Origin: Ornithomonoglobus_A sp045612845
GTDB lineage: Bacteria > Bacillota > Clostridia > UBA1381
Direction of reading: 5' to 3'
Length of the DNA: 64,000 bases
Assembly: GCA_045612845.1 (NCBI GenBank)
Contig: JAZKZV010000025.1
Location: forward strand, 62,001-126,000
Of the stretch, positions 35,205-44,162 are shown piece after piece. The notes below the pieces were generated by a model. It searched no databases, was not told where the DNA came from, and was given only the letters and a program-made list of their open reading frames with translations. The stretch's first letter is position 1, and the number at the start of each line of letters is the position of its first letter. The translations under genes were made by a program, and so were the position numbers.

Positions 35205-36011
35205 TTATTCGGCGTCTTTTACTATTATAACCTGTGTAGAAGTAGCATATGAATCTGTAAAGTCTATGCTCTTTAGTCTGTCTTCTGTTACTGTCATACC
35301 TGCAACACCCACATCAGCCTTGCCGGATTGAACTGCACTGATGATTGCGTCAAAGTTGATATCGTCTATTTGAAGCTCCATACCAAGCTTGTCGCATACT
35401 GCTTGTGCCATATCAACGTCTATACCAACGATTTTACCTTCTTCGATGTATTCGTATGGCTCAAAAGCAGCGTTTGTTGCCATAACAAGTGTACCATTTT
35501 CTCTTGATACGCCCTCTGGTGAAACATATGGTGATTTACCCTTTGTTTCATCACCTATATAGTTAGAAACAATTTTATCCATTGTTCCGTCTGCCTTGAT
35601 TTCTGCAAGAGCAGCGTTAATTTTGTCTTTAAGCTCTGTATTTTCTTTTGAAACGCAGATTGCATATTCTTCAAGAGCAAACTCTTCATCTAAAATTGTA
35701 AGACCTTCGTTTATAGCAACAAAAGACTCAGCAGGTTGTTGGTCGATTATAACGCAGTCAATTTTATTCTGGTTAAGAGCTTGTATAGCATCTGCGCCTT
35801 TTGCATATCTTGTTATAACTGAACCCATTTCTTCGTAATCAGATGCTAAGATATCGCCTGTTGTTCCTAATTGAACACCAATTCTTGCACCCTCAAGATC
35901 TTGCACACCTGCAACCTTTTTGCCTACAGTTTCTGTGCCACCGCAACTTGTAAGTACTGCTGTAAGTGATAGGATAGCAGCTACTGTTAATGATAAAATA
36001 CTTTTTTTCAT
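35205..36011 (-). CDS. Amino-acid ABC transporter substrate-binding lipoprotein
   Basis: Solute-binding protein of family 3 (268 residues). It has a lipoprotein signal peptide with lipobox LTSC (lipidated C23), and so is a substrate for Lgt (encoded at 5620-6402). The two-lobe signature is visible: LEGARIGVQLGTTGD and TLVMATNAAFEPYEYIEEGKIVGIDVDMAQAVCDKLGMELQIDDINFDAIISAVQSGKADV. The order of the two segments is circularly shifted: the canonical N-terminal lobe start (LVMATNAAFEPY) appears in the second half, as in some permuted family-3 proteins. Ribosome site GGAGG. The ligand is unknown. Confidence 0.9.
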   Translation of the reverse strand: MKKSILSLTVAAILSLTAVLTSCGGTETVGKKVAGVQDLEGARIGVQLGTTGDILASDYEEMGSVITRYAKGADAIQALNQNKIDCVIIDQQPAESFVAINEGLTILDEEFALEEYAICVSKENTELKDKINAALAEIKADGTMDKIVSNYIGDETKGKSPYVSPEGVSRENGTLVMATNAAFEPYEYIEEGKIVGIDVDMAQAVCDKLGMELQIDDINFDAIISAVQSGKADVGVAGMTVTEDRLKSIDFTDSYATSTQVIIVKDAE

Positions 36012-36063
36012 TTTTTTACCTCCGTTTTTTTATATATATTTTAATTTTAAATTAAAACCTGTG

Positions 36064-37359
36064 TTATTGGCATATTTCTATATTTGCCTTTTTATCTTTA
36101 AAAGATATATTACATGTAGTTCCGTTGGGGAGTGATAGGTTTTCTATGGCAAAGTCCTCGTCAATTAACGGATTTACACTTACACCGTCTTTTGCACTGT
36201 AGGATATACCAAACAGTACCTCTATAATTATTTGTATAAACTGACCTGCAGTCCAGCCATATAATAAAACACCCTCACCGCTTCTTGTAAACGGATTTAC
36301 AAACTCTGCATAGTTATCTCTGAAGCACTCTACGGTTTTTAAAGAAAGCTCGCGTGCTAAATCTGTCTTATTATCAGCAAGCAGGGCCTGAATAACCGCA
36401 AAGTTTGTCAGTGTCCACACTGAGCCACTCCAGCACGGTCCGCCTACGTACTTACCCTCTATTGTTGTAAACAACTCATCTTTTTTAGAAACTGTGGTTA
36501 AAGGATAAGTGTTCCAGTTAAAGTGTGAATCGTCAAGTAATAAGTCTGTGAGCTTGCTGCTGATTTCTTCGTTTTTAACTTTGTATCCCAAAAATGTTGA
36601 TGACATAAGTGTATGTTGATGTTCGTCTTTTGTAAGTATATATGGGTAGAAGCAACCTTCTTCTTCGCACCAAAGATATTTTTCGACTGCGTTTATAATT
36701 TCGCTTTCTTTGTCTTTATAATACTTATATTCTTCAGACTTGCCAAGCATTTGTGCAAGCAGGGCACATCTGTTACAACCGTTGGCAACTTCGATGTTTG
36801 TATCCATAGGTGAATACACCAATGGCAAAGAAATATTATTTGGGATAAATGTTTCTTCGTAAAATGCAGATATTAGCTTTGTTTTCTCGTCCTGACGCTT
36901 TGTAAACCACCATTCAAGACTCTTGCTTAAGAGGTCATATGCTTTTTGTATGTATTCATTATCATCAGACATTATTGCAGCCTGATATGATGTTTCAAAG
37001 TATTTTGGAACAGAAGCTCTTTTCTCGTCAGGATAAGGTCCGTGGCATGAGTGTGCGAATGTATCCTTACCATATAGCTTTACTCTGCCATCCTCGCATT
37101 GTGTATGAAGAAGATTATCAACCAAATCCTTGGCATAAGTAAAGTCAAGCCACTTAGCCCCATCTACAATCAAAGCATAGTCAAGACTCCACCAATAATT
37201 ACCGTAGTTTGCACCAAAACCGCCTGGTGTAAAATGACGCTTTACCATATCAGGTGCGGTTTCTTCTACATAGCAAGATTCTATAACCTTAATTGCATTA
37301 TCAATTTCGTTCTGTGTACAAAAACTGCAGTTTATTTTAAGTGATTTTTCGGAATTCAT
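36064..37359 (-). CDS. Intracellular (alpha/alpha)6-barrel glycoside hydrolase, MGH1/GH63-like
   Basis: 431-residue protein resembling the trehalase/GH63/mannosylglycerate hydrolase superfamily: FGANYGNYWWSLDYALIVDGAKWLDF near the N-terminus, MDTNIEVANGCNRCALLAQMLGK, and the late GGPCWSGSVWTLTNFAVIQAL in the place of the usual WRGP(V/I)W active-site segment. No signal peptide. I chose the ATG at 37359 after AAAGGA; the longer frame begins in promoter DNA. It has its own promoter, and the ABC binding-protein gene follows after 52 bp, so it may head that operon. The substrate is unknown. Confidence 0.78.
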   Translation of the reverse strand: MNSEKSLKINCSFCTQNEIDNAIKVIESCYVEETAPDMVKRHFTPGGFGANYGNYWWSLDYALIVDGAKWLDFTYAKDLVDNLLHTQCEDGRVKLYGKDTFAHSCHGPYPDEKRASVPKYFETSYQAAIMSDDNEYIQKAYDLLSKSLEWWFTKRQDEKTKLISAFYEETFIPNNISLPLVYSPMDTNIEVANGCNRCALLAQMLGKSEEYKYYKDKESEIINAVEKYLWCEEEGCFYPYILTKDEHQHTLMSSTFLGYKVKNEEISSKLTDLLLDDSHFNWNTYPLTTVSKKDELFTTIEGKYVGGPCWSGSVWTLTNFAVIQALLADNKTDLARELSLKTVECFRDNYAEFVNPFTRSGEGVLLYGWTAGQFIQIIIEVLFGISYSAKDGVSVNPLIDEDFAIENLSLPNGTTCNISFKDKKANIEICQ

Positions 37360-37402
37360 AATTAAAATCCTTTCGTATATGTGATGTAATGCCATTAGTG
37401 GT

Positions 37403-37431
37403 ATTATATCACACAATTTACCACAATTCAA
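37403..37431 (-). promoter_or_regulatory. Promoter of the glycoside hydrolase gene
   Basis: Minus strand: TTGAAT (37431-37426), 17-base spacer, TATAAT (37408-37403), about 40 bases before the ATG. Confidence 0.75.
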
Positions 37432-37457
37432 TACCTTTTTAGTATTTAAAAAACTTT

Positions 37458-38030
37458 TTATATACACGTACTCAACATATATTCATCAATTATTGTATTT
37501 GTAAATGTATACCCGTTTTTTTGTGCCTCAAACACACTTTCTTTGCCAATAGAAGCCAATCCTGTGCCCTTGCATTTAAGGAGTGCCTCTTTTTTTGTCC
37601 ATACCTCGTAAAATGCGAGTTTTTTATCTTTCGCAATGTCTATATATTTTTGTTCGTCAACTGTGAAAAAACGCGGTATGATTTCTTCTTTGTATTCACC
37701 CATATGCTGAATATCAATACCAACCTCGCGGTCTGCTATAACGCAAGCTACCATATCCTTGGAATGAGATAAGTTAAAAAATACATTTGAATTATTGCAT
37801 AGATAAGGCTTTCCTGTTTCGCTTACACTGATTTTTAGGGGTAGAGACATTTCGCGGTATTGGTTGCATAACATCTGAATTAGCAACAACTCAGCACCTA
37901 TGGACTTCTTTTTTAAGTATTCATTGTTAAGATTATTTATTTTTTCTAATCTGTAAGAGCTAAGAGAATTTAAAAGAATATCGTTATATATATCTAAATC
38001 GCTTATGTTTCGGTATGCTATATTAAACAT
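37458..38030 (-). CDS. Sfp-type 4'-phosphopantetheinyl transferase
   Basis: Transfers phosphopantetheine from CoA to carrier proteins (190 residues). The family motifs are VGIDIQHMGEY (metal Asp) and FYEVWTKKEALLKCKGTGL (WxxKEA). The N-terminal half contains FNLSHSKDMVACVI. No polyketide or peptide synthetase is in the window, so its partner may be a fatty-acid carrier protein or one encoded elsewhere. It overlaps rsmE by 8 bp at the end of the rnhB operon. Confidence 0.92.
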   Translation of the reverse strand: MFNIAYRNISDLDIYNDILLNSLSSYRLEKINNLNNEYLKKKSIGAELLLIQMLCNQYREMSLPLKISVSETGKPYLCNNSNVFFNLSHSKDMVACVIADREVGIDIQHMGEYKEEIIPRFFTVDEQKYIDIAKDKKLAFYEVWTKKEALLKCKGTGLASIGKESVFEAQKNGYTFTNTIIDEYMLSTCI

Positions 38031-38769
38031 TTATATCTCCAATCTCGTACATTATCATTGCAAGCGCTGCCTCGCCAGCAGTTTCAGTACGTAGAATTCT
38101 TTTTCCTAATGTTACGGTTTTTATACCTGCTTTTTTTATTACGTCAATTTCAGATATGTCAAATCCGCCCTCGGGACCTATCATAAATGCGACGTTTTTT
38201 GGCTCATTAACAGATGTAAGAACTTCTTTTATTGTTGTTGTGTCTTCTGCTTCGTATGGGACAAAAAACAAATCATAATCTTTTGCACTATCTAAAACCT
38301 CTTTAAGCGATAGTGGCATATTGACTTTTGGTACAATTCCGCGCCCTGACTGCTTTGCAGCCTCTTCGCTTATTTTCTGCCATCTTTCGCATTTTTTTTC
38401 TTCAGCTTTTTTTGTATCTAACTTTACAACACATCTTTTTAAAGAGCATGGTACAATCTTAGAAATTCCAAGCTCTGTTGTTTTTTGAATTATATAGTCC
38501 ATCTTTGCGGCCTTTGGCAATCCTTGAAAGAGAGTTACACTTATATTTGGCTCTGTATCAGACTTTTCTTTTGATAATATAGAGCATATTACTTTGTTAC
38601 TTTGTATATCGCTGATTTTTGCACTATAATCAAACCCCATGCCATCACAAAGGGTAATTTCATCACCAATAACCATTCTTAATACCTTTGTTATATGCGA
38701 TACATCGGTGTTGTCTATTATAATTTTATCCTCATATATATTTTCTCTTGGAACAAAAAACTTTGACAT
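38023..38769 (-). CDS. rsmE: 16S rRNA (uracil-1498-N3)-methyltransferase RsmE
   Basis: SPOUT-fold methyltransferase (248 residues). An N-terminal PUA-like domain (HITKVLRMVIGDEITLCDGMG) is followed by the SPOUT core with KCERWQKISEEAAKQSGRGIVP, the SAM-binding knot MIGPEGGFDISEID and LGKRILRTETAGEAAL. Translation starts at the ATG in MSKFFVPRENI. It is part of rnhB-yraN-dipeptidase-rsmE-PPTase, all closely packed. Confidence 0.96.
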   Translation of the reverse strand: MSKFFVPRENIYEDKIIIDNTDVSHITKVLRMVIGDEITLCDGMGFDYSAKISDIQSNKVICSILSKEKSDTEPNISVTLFQGLPKAAKMDYIIQKTTELGISKIVPCSLKRCVVKLDTKKAEEKKCERWQKISEEAAKQSGRGIVPKVNMPLSLKEVLDSAKDYDLFFVPYEAEDTTTIKEVLTSVNEPKNVAFMIGPEGGFDISEIDVIKKAGIKTVTLGKRILRTETAGEAALAMIMYEIGDINV

Positions 38770-38784
38770 TTGTATGTTTTCCTT

Positions 38785-39633
38785 TCAATTTGTATTAAAA
38801 ATTCTTTCCCAGTTTTTATAACATATTTTTTCTATGATTTCCTCACTGAAATTATACCTATGCATTGCCTCGGTAATTTTATACATATCTTCACATCCGA
38901 AAATCCCCTGTGGCAGATTGTTGTCAACTCCGTCAAAATCAGAACCAAAGCCAATGTTGTTTTCTCCGCCAAGCTCTAAGAAGTGTAACATATGTCTGAT
39001 TATGTCATCAATATCTGCATTACCTGACTCATTTAAAAATGGGGGATAGAAGTTTATTCCTACACATCCGTTAGTTTTAATTATATGCAAGAACTGTTCA
39101 TCTGTCAGGTTTCGTGGGTTGTTGCATATCGTTCTTGAGTTTGAATGTGTTGCAATTACGGGTGCGTTTGAAATTGATGCACAATCATAAAAGCTTTTAT
39201 CGTTCATGTGTGAATAGTCAATAAGTATCTTTTCGCGATTAAAGACGGGTATGAGTTGCTTGCCGAGCGGTGTCAGACCTCTGTCTGAATTGCCGAGCAC
39301 GCCTGTTGCAAGCTTGTTTTCGTAATTCCACACTGGTGTTATTACCTTGACGCCCATATCCTTTACGAATAACAAATCGTCCTCATTTTCAATCATATCT
39401 GAGCCCTCGATGCTTAATATTGCACTGACGTTGCTCTTTTTGTAAATATTTGCAAGGCTTAAGAATCTTGACATTGCGCTTTTTGAATATTCGGGGGAAA
39501 TATAACATGCAAAAATCTGTGTATATTCATTACCTGAGCGGACAATGTCAAAATTGTAGTTGTTTTTATAAAGCGAACCGCCATTGTCGCATATAATAGA
39601 CAATGTATCACAGTGTGCATCAAATATACGCAA
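38785..39633 (-). CDS. Membrane-dipeptidase family (renal dipeptidase-like) zinc peptidase
   Basis: Peptidase M19 family: hydrolyses dipeptides, including D-amino-acid-containing ones. The metal ligands are visible: FDAHCDT (H7, D9), LSIEGSD (Glu), IATHSNSR (His) and GFGSDFDGVDN. The 282 residues are slightly shorter than the family norm (about 310-340). No signal peptide, so a cytoplasmic enzyme. It lies 14 bp after yraN and 15 bp before rsmE. Confidence 0.9.
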   Translation of the reverse strand: MRIFDAHCDTLSIICDNGGSLYKNNYNFDIVRSGNEYTQIFACYISPEYSKSAMSRFLSLANIYKKSNVSAILSIEGSDMIENEDDLLFVKDMGVKVITPVWNYENKLATGVLGNSDRGLTPLGKQLIPVFNREKILIDYSHMNDKSFYDCASISNAPVIATHSNSRTICNNPRNLTDEQFLHIIKTNGCVGINFYPPFLNESGNADIDDIIRHMLHFLELGGENNIGFGSDFDGVDNNLPQGIFGCEDMYKITEAMHRYNFSEEIIEKICYKNWERIFNTN

Positions 39634-39647
39634 AACAAGTCCCCCTT

Positions 39648-39998
39648 TTAGAATGCATTCTCTATATGATTTATCTCGGTTGCTTTTTCGTTTGAATATA
39701 TTATTTCGATAATATCAAAGCGCATATCAACGTCATCGCTGTGCGTGTAATACATTGCAGTTTTTCGTATTTTATTTTGTTTTCTGTAGTCAACATACTC
39801 CGAGGGACGACCATACAGGATATTTTTACGCGTCTTTACCTCTACAAAAACATAAGTACCATCTATGTCGCGTGCTATTATATCAATTTCGCCAAATCGC
39901 GAGCGGAAGTTATGCTCAATAATAATGTAGCCTTTTTCTTTTAGATGCATTGCCGCTGCTTTTTCGCCAAAATCACCGATTTCCTTTGTTGTATTCAT
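39648..39998 (-). CDS. yraN: YraN family (UPF0102) endonuclease-like protein
   Basis: 116-residue protein of the UPF0102 family with a Holliday-junction-resolvase-like nuclease fold: GDFGEKAAAMHLKEKGY, NFRSRFGEIDIIARD (Glu-x-Asp) and YVFVEVKTRK (Glu-x-Lys). Its role is unproven, but the gene commonly sits next to rnhB, as here (3 bp gap). Confidence 0.95.
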   Translation of the reverse strand: MNTTKEIGDFGEKAAAMHLKEKGYIIIEHNFRSRFGEIDIIARDIDGTYVFVEVKTRKNILYGRPSEYVDYRKQNKIRKTAMYYTHSDDVDMRFDIIEIIYSNEKATEINHIENAF

Positions 39999-40001
39999 TT
40001 A

Positions 40002-40649
40002 TTATTCTCCTAACAGTTTTTTTAAGAATGTACGTCGGTGAATAGGTGATGGACCATGCTTTAAAATTGCCTCAGTGTGTGCCGCAGTTCCGTAGCCCTT
40101 GTGTTGTTCAAAACCATACTCGGGATATGCTTTTGCAATTTCGGTTATGTATCTGTCTCGCGAAACTTTTGCAAGGATTGAGGCTGCTGCTATTGATGCT
40201 GATTTTGAATCGCCCTTTACAACTGTTTCGTGGGGGATTGTCATTCCTTTTATTCTGTTTCCGTCAATTAAGGCAAAATCCGGCAAAATATTAAGTGAAT
40301 TTACTGCACCGTTCATAGCCTCAAATGTTGCGTTCAGTATATTTATTTCGTCAATACGCTTTTCATCTACACTGCATATTGAATATGCGATTGCTTTTTG
40401 GGTAATTATTTCGTATAGCTCTTCTCTCTTTTTTTCGCTGAGTTTTTTTGAGTCGTTAAGATTTGGTATAAAACAATTTTCCGGGAGTATAACTGCCGCT
40501 GCATAAACGGGGCCTGCCAATGGACCTCTGCCTGCCTCATCAACTCCGGCTATAAGGGTTTTACCATCGCAACGTTTTTGATTTTCTATTAAATACATTT
40601 CGGAAATTCTTTGCATTTCTTCTTCGGGGGTAAGGGTTTTTCGTGCCAT
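40002..40649 (-). CDS. rnhB: Ribonuclease HII
   Basis: Cleaves RNA in RNA/DNA hybrids and single ribonucleotides in DNA. The 215 residues contain the signature IAGVDEAGRGPLAGPV (Asp-Glu), SICSVDEKRIDEINILNATFEAM, and DSKSASIAAASILAKVSRDR with the catalytic Asp. It is the first gene of the leftward operon, with its promoter in the inverted-repeat region shared with DUF4364. Confidence 0.96.
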   Translation of the reverse strand: MARKTLTPEEEMQRISEMYLIENQKRCDGKTLIAGVDEAGRGPLAGPVYAAAVILPENCFIPNLNDSKKLSEKKREELYEIITQKAIAYSICSVDEKRIDEINILNATFEAMNGAVNSLNILPDFALIDGNRIKGMTIPHETVVKGDSKSASIAAASILAKVSRDRYITEIAKAYPEYGFEQHKGYGTAAHTEAILKHGPSPIHRRTFLKKLLGE

Positions 40650-40698
40650 TTTTATCTTTACCTCTCTGTTTTAAAAAAATTTTTGTTTTTTTTATATT

Positions 40699-40733
40699 AA
40701 GTATAGCATTTTTTTTTAAAATATGCTATACTT
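40699..40733. promoter_or_regulatory. Perfect inverted repeat with back-to-back extended -10 boxes
   Basis: AAGTATAGCAT (40699-40709) and ATGCTATACTT (40723-40733), 13-base AT centre. Each arm reads TGCTATACT outward, an extended -10 element, so the rightward and leftward promoters for DUF4364 and rnhB would be mirror images. Confidence 0.55.
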
Positions 40734-40774
40734 ATATTGAAATTTCTTAAAATTTTTTTAAGGAGGGGAAATAA

Positions 40775-41338
40775 ATGGAATATGAGCGCGAAATTGATAA
40801 CGACCTTCTGATACATTTTATTATTTTATATACACTGCATAATGTTGACCATCCTATTGAATATAACGATTTGTTGAACATTGTTCTGGAAAATTGTAAT
40901 ATTAACTTTAATGACTTTCAGATATCGCTTGATAATCTTGTTAATACCGACCATGCAATTACATTTTTAAAGACGGAGTATGTGCGAGTGTATGAAATAA
41001 CTGAAAAGGGAAGAAACCTTGCAAAGGACCTTACTGACAGAGTGCCAATATATATACGTGAGCCTATTATGAGAGATATAAAGGAATTGTATCTTGAGGA
41101 AAGACGTCGCAATGCTGTTCAGGCAAGAGTCATACCAATACACAAGAACGAGTTCGGTGCGGAGTGTAAATTGTTTGATGATGAAAAGACACAGATATTT
41201 GAGCTTATGCTGTATGCCGGTCCAATGGAGCAAGCAGAGAAAATGGTGAAATATTTTAAGAATAATTACGAAACCGTGTACGGAGAAGTTTTGAAAATTA
41301 TGAATAAGGCAAATGAAGTGTCCGAGGAGGAAAATTAA
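40775..41338 (+). CDS. DUF4364 family protein
   Basis: 187-residue clostridial protein (DUF4364). It begins NDLLIHFIILYTLHNVDHPIEYNDLLNIVLE, a winged-helix-like start, and continues with YVRVYEITEKGRNLAKDLTDRVP, which resembles the wing and dimer helix of PadR/MarR-like regulators. A DNA-binding role is possible but unproven. AAGGAGG precedes the ATG. It has its own terminator. Confidence 0.85.
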   Translation: MEYEREIDNDLLIHFIILYTLHNVDHPIEYNDLLNIVLENCNINFNDFQISLDNLVNTDHAITFLKTEYVRVYEITEKGRNLAKDLTDRVPIYIREPIMRDIKELYLEERRRNAVQARVIPIHKNEFGAECKLFDDEKTQIFELMLYAGPMEQAEKMVKYFKNNYETVYGEVLKIMNKANEVSEEEN

Positions 41339-41362
41339 GGCTATACATGTATAGCCTTTTTT
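41337..41362 (+). terminator. Terminator after the DUF4364 gene
   Basis: AAGGCTATAC-AT-GTATAGCCTT is a perfect palindrome (41337-41358) followed by TTTT; it begins in the stop codon. Confidence 0.9.
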
Positions 41363-41441
41363 GTTTGGTATAGCAAGGTATATTTATCCAAAAATACGGT
41401 AAAAATAATTGCAAAAGAACAAACTCGAAAGGAACAAGAAT

Positions 41442-41774
41442 ATGACCAATAGCACAAGACGCGCAATAATTATAAAAAACTTTCCTATTTCAAGTGTGAG
41501 CGAGGCGATAATATTCTTAAATGATAATGCAAAGGTAAACGATACAAAAATAATAGCCGAGGCACAAAAAATTATATCCGATTATATGAGTGGCTGCAGA
41601 TTTTTAAATGATGTGGATTTTGTTTGTGATAATGATATTTCGATATACACAAGCAAAAAAAGCAAATCACAGATAAAAAAAACACGCCGTAGACGTGTTG
41701 TAACAATTACATCTGTAATAATTACAGCAATTATGCTATGCGTGTTTGGATTATTTAATTATATCAGTAGTTAA
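41442..41774 (+). CDS. Small tail-anchored hypothetical protein
   Basis: 110 residues, family not recognised. The start at 41442 is supported by AAAGGAAC. The N-terminal half is soluble and mixed alpha/beta (ARRAIIIKNFPISSV-like STRRAIIIKNFPISSVSEAIIFL); a very basic stretch (KKTRRRR, about 80-87) is followed by one C-terminal membrane segment (about 88-107). This places the N-terminus in the cytoplasm. Its stop overlaps the end of the convergent zinc-ribbon gene by 11 bp. Confidence 0.65.
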   Translation: MTNSTRRAIIIKNFPISSVSEAIIFLNDNAKVNDTKIIAEAQKIISDYMSGCRFLNDVDFVCDNDISIYTSKKSKSQIKKTRRRRVVTITSVIITAIMLCVFGLFNYISS

Positions 41775-42579
41775 ATGAGTCGTCCATATACTCAATATAC
41801 TGTTCGTATAGCTGAATATATCTCGAATCTGCATTGTATGTAAAGTTATAAGAAATTGCAAGTCCGTTTGATATAACACATTTTCTGTGTGTAAGCAATC
41901 CAGAGTTTTCGATATCTATTATATACCAATCAGCACCTGCTCTTGAGGAAACAACCTCATTTTCGGGATTATCCTTTGCATATTGCAGCATAAGGTCGTG
42001 CGCTTTGGATTTAACTGCATTCTGAACATCAAGCTCAATAATTCCTTCGCCCTCGGTATCGGTGAGGCGCAGTTTAACTATATCGTTTGTATTTGCTTTT
42101 TTAAAAACTGACGGATACATAAATTTTCTTCCGTCAAACTCATATACACTGTAGCCATCCTCATTGACATTCCCTGTAAGAGTAACAGGTTTGCCTGAGG
42201 ACTCGTTTGGCGCACTGTTGCTCACCTCGGGAGTGGGAGTTGCATTTACAAGTACACTCCCGTCCTGGCTGCGCCAAATTGCGTTATTGGACGATTTTAC
42301 CCATGCATTATATGTAATAAGTATCGATGAAAGTAATATCAGTGCTACAATCAATAAAATAATTATTATTACGCTTTTATCGGATATGCCACTTCTTTTA
42401 GGATTATTTATATTTTCTTGCTCTTTGAGCTTGTTATTTCTCTTAATTCTGCTCTGTGCCAATTCCTCTATTTCTTTTTTGCGTGTCTTTTCGGCACTGT
42501 TGTTTTTTACGGATTTTCCGCAACGGTCGCAAAAACGAGAAGATTCGTCTAATTTTCTGCCACATCTTTTGCAGTACAT
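41764..42579 (-). CDS. Zinc-ribbon membrane protein of unknown function
   Basis: 271 residues. An N-terminal zinc ribbon (MYCKRCGRKLDESSRFCDRCGK, Cys 3, 6, 17, 20) is followed by a charged helical linker (about 28-65), one membrane segment (about 70-90, VIIIILLIVALILLSSILI) and an extracellular domain. A low-complexity stretch (NATPTPEVSNSAPNESSG) leads to a domain containing YSVYEFDGRKFMYPSVFKK that resembles no family I can name. The topology suggests a cytoplasmic sensor ribbon and an outer domain. Confidence 0.7.
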   Translation of the reverse strand: MYCKRCGRKLDESSRFCDRCGKSVKNNSAEKTRKKEIEELAQSRIKRNNKLKEQENINNPKRSGISDKSVIIIILLIVALILLSSILITYNAWVKSSNNAIWRSQDGSVLVNATPTPEVSNSAPNESSGKPVTLTGNVNEDGYSVYEFDGRKFMYPSVFKKANTNDIVKLRLTDTEGEGIIELDVQNAVKSKAHDLMLQYAKDNPENEVVSSRAGADWYIIDIENSGLLTHRKCVISNGLAISYNFTYNADSRYIQLYEQYIEYMDDSFNY

Positions 42580-42727
42580 TTGTCAACCCTCACTTAACAG
42601 ATATATTATCACTAATATAATAACATAAAAAACTTATTATTGCAAGACAAAAATGCAGTGTTTTATATTTTTGGCAATATTTACCCATATGTAATAAATC
42701 TGTCATAAAATTTTAATTGCAATAAAG

Positions 42728-42756
42728 TTGAATTGTTACATAGCAAATTATATAAT
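42728..42756 (+). promoter_or_regulatory. Promoter of the secreted protein gene
   Basis: TTGAAT at 42728-42733, 17-base spacer, TATAAT at 42751-42756, plus strand. Confidence 0.75.
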
Positions 42757-42777
42757 ATATGTATGTATTATGTAGTA

Positions 42778-42808
42778 TTATGTTATATTTGTGCGAAATA
42801 TAACATAA
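42778..42808 (+). promoter_or_regulatory. 13-bp perfect inverted repeat just before the ribosome site
   Basis: TTATGTTATATTT (42778-42790), loop GTGCG, AAATATAACATAA (42796-42808). It lies between the likely start site (about 42763) and GAGGAGG (42817). It could be an operator at about +15 or an RNA stem that limits translation. Confidence 0.6.
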
Positions 42809-42833
42809 CGACATATGAGGAGGCGATATATAC

Positions 42834-44072
42834 TTGAAGACGGGTATGTATAAGATGTTGTGCTTGCTTACATCTGCTGTGGTGGCACTGTCTTCTGTTT
42901 CGTTTGGTGCTTTTGCCAAAGAAGACAACGAAAACGGAATAATGTCCTCGGTTTATGGCTATAAATTAAATGATTATTTGTACGATTATGGTGTGGTATC
43001 TTCACATGATACAAACGGATTTATTGGATTGAATGATACGGAACTGACAGATGAAAATGGGGGAGTTATATACTCGGATTTGATTGACTTCAACAATAAT
43101 GGTGTGCCGGTTTTAGTAATATATCTTATGGATAAAAACAGCGAATGCTTTGAGGTTCATCTCTTTGGATTTAACAAAGAAAAAGCCGAGGCAGAGCTTA
43201 TAGGTATTATATCAAAGTCGTACTCAGAAATAGCTGATGGCATAAGTGGTGAATTTAATATAGGTTATAATGATGATAAAAAATATATATCCTATAAAAC
43301 ATATAAAAATCAGGTTCTGCAAAAGAGTGAGTATTACACTGTTATAGGCAATGATGCGTTTATGTATATAAAACAACCTGCAGGTGTCGAAGATGTAGGA
43401 ATACTCGATTTTAATAATTCGTATATTCATTCAAGTATGGATATCTCGTTGTATAATAAGACACTTGGTATGTTCTTTAAAAAATTAAAGGACGATACTG
43501 CAGACAGTGTTACACAAGAGGATATCTCACTTCGCTTATCGCCTGATGATGAGGCACTTGTAGAGGACGCGCTTGCAAAGGCAGTTAATTATTGCGATTT
43601 TGATATAAGCAGATTTAAGTCTATGGCAGAATATAAGAGTGCGATGGATTACACAACAAATTCGGACAGGTTCTATCTTATAAGTAATATGTATTCACTT
43701 GGTGATGAAATATACTATGTAAGATTTTCCACAGACAGGTCTTTCTATAACTATGCATTATTCAGACGCAGCGACAGTGCTCCTGATGGATATCAACTCC
43801 TTAAAGTACGAACAGACTGTATACCGCTATCGGATATTGAGCTCGAAAAGATATATAACGAGTACAAACGAAGCACCTTGCTTATGAAACCGGCGCGCGG
43901 TAAGTTAGACCTTTTAAGAGGTGAAAAGGTATTTAATATATCATCGGATGATACACAAAATAAAGTTTCGTCAAACCTTCGTAAGCCTGTTGCTTATATT
44001 GGCGGTGGATTTGCACTTGTTGCCTTAATTGCAGTATGGGTTATACTGATTAAGATGAAGGATAATAAATAA
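42834..44072 (+). CDS. Exported membrane-anchored protein of unknown function
   Basis: 412 residues. The signal peptide (about 1-28) ends SFGAFAKE, a soluble external domain follows (about 29-385), and a C-terminal membrane segment (about 388-406) ends in a short basic tail: a type I anchored topology. TTG at 42834 is used as start because GAGGAGG is ten bases upstream; the next ATG is too far from it. The domain includes LIDFNNNGVPVLVIY, which resembles calcium-binding or VCBS-like repeats only loosely. I do not recognise a family. Confidence 0.72.
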   Translation: MKTGMYKMLCLLTSAVVALSSVSFGAFAKEDNENGIMSSVYGYKLNDYLYDYGVVSSHDTNGFIGLNDTELTDENGGVIYSDLIDFNNNGVPVLVIYLMDKNSECFEVHLFGFNKEKAEAELIGIISKSYSEIADGISGEFNIGYNDDKKYISYKTYKNQVLQKSEYYTVIGNDAFMYIKQPAGVEDVGILDFNNSYIHSSMDISLYNKTLGMFFKKLKDDTADSVTQEDISLRLSPDDEALVEDALAKAVNYCDFDISRFKSMAEYKSAMDYTTNSDRFYLISNMYSLGDEIYYVRFSTDRSFYNYALFRRSDSAPDGYQLLKVRTDCIPLSDIELEKIYNEYKRSTLLMKPARGKLDLLRGEKVFNISSDDTQNKVSSNLRKPVAYIGGGFALVALIAVWVILIKMKDNK

Positions 44073-44120
44073 AAAATTTACTATTGCAAATTATACATTC
44101 CCTCATAAATTTGCAAAAAG

Positions 44121-44154
44121 AAAAATCCCGAGTACACAGGCTCGGGATTTTTTT
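44121..44154. terminator. Bidirectional terminator
   Basis: AAAAATCCCGAG (44121-44132), loop TACACAGG, CTCGGGATTTTTTT (44141-44154). It separates two convergent genes. Confidence 0.93.
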
Positions 44155-44162
44155 GTTTTATT

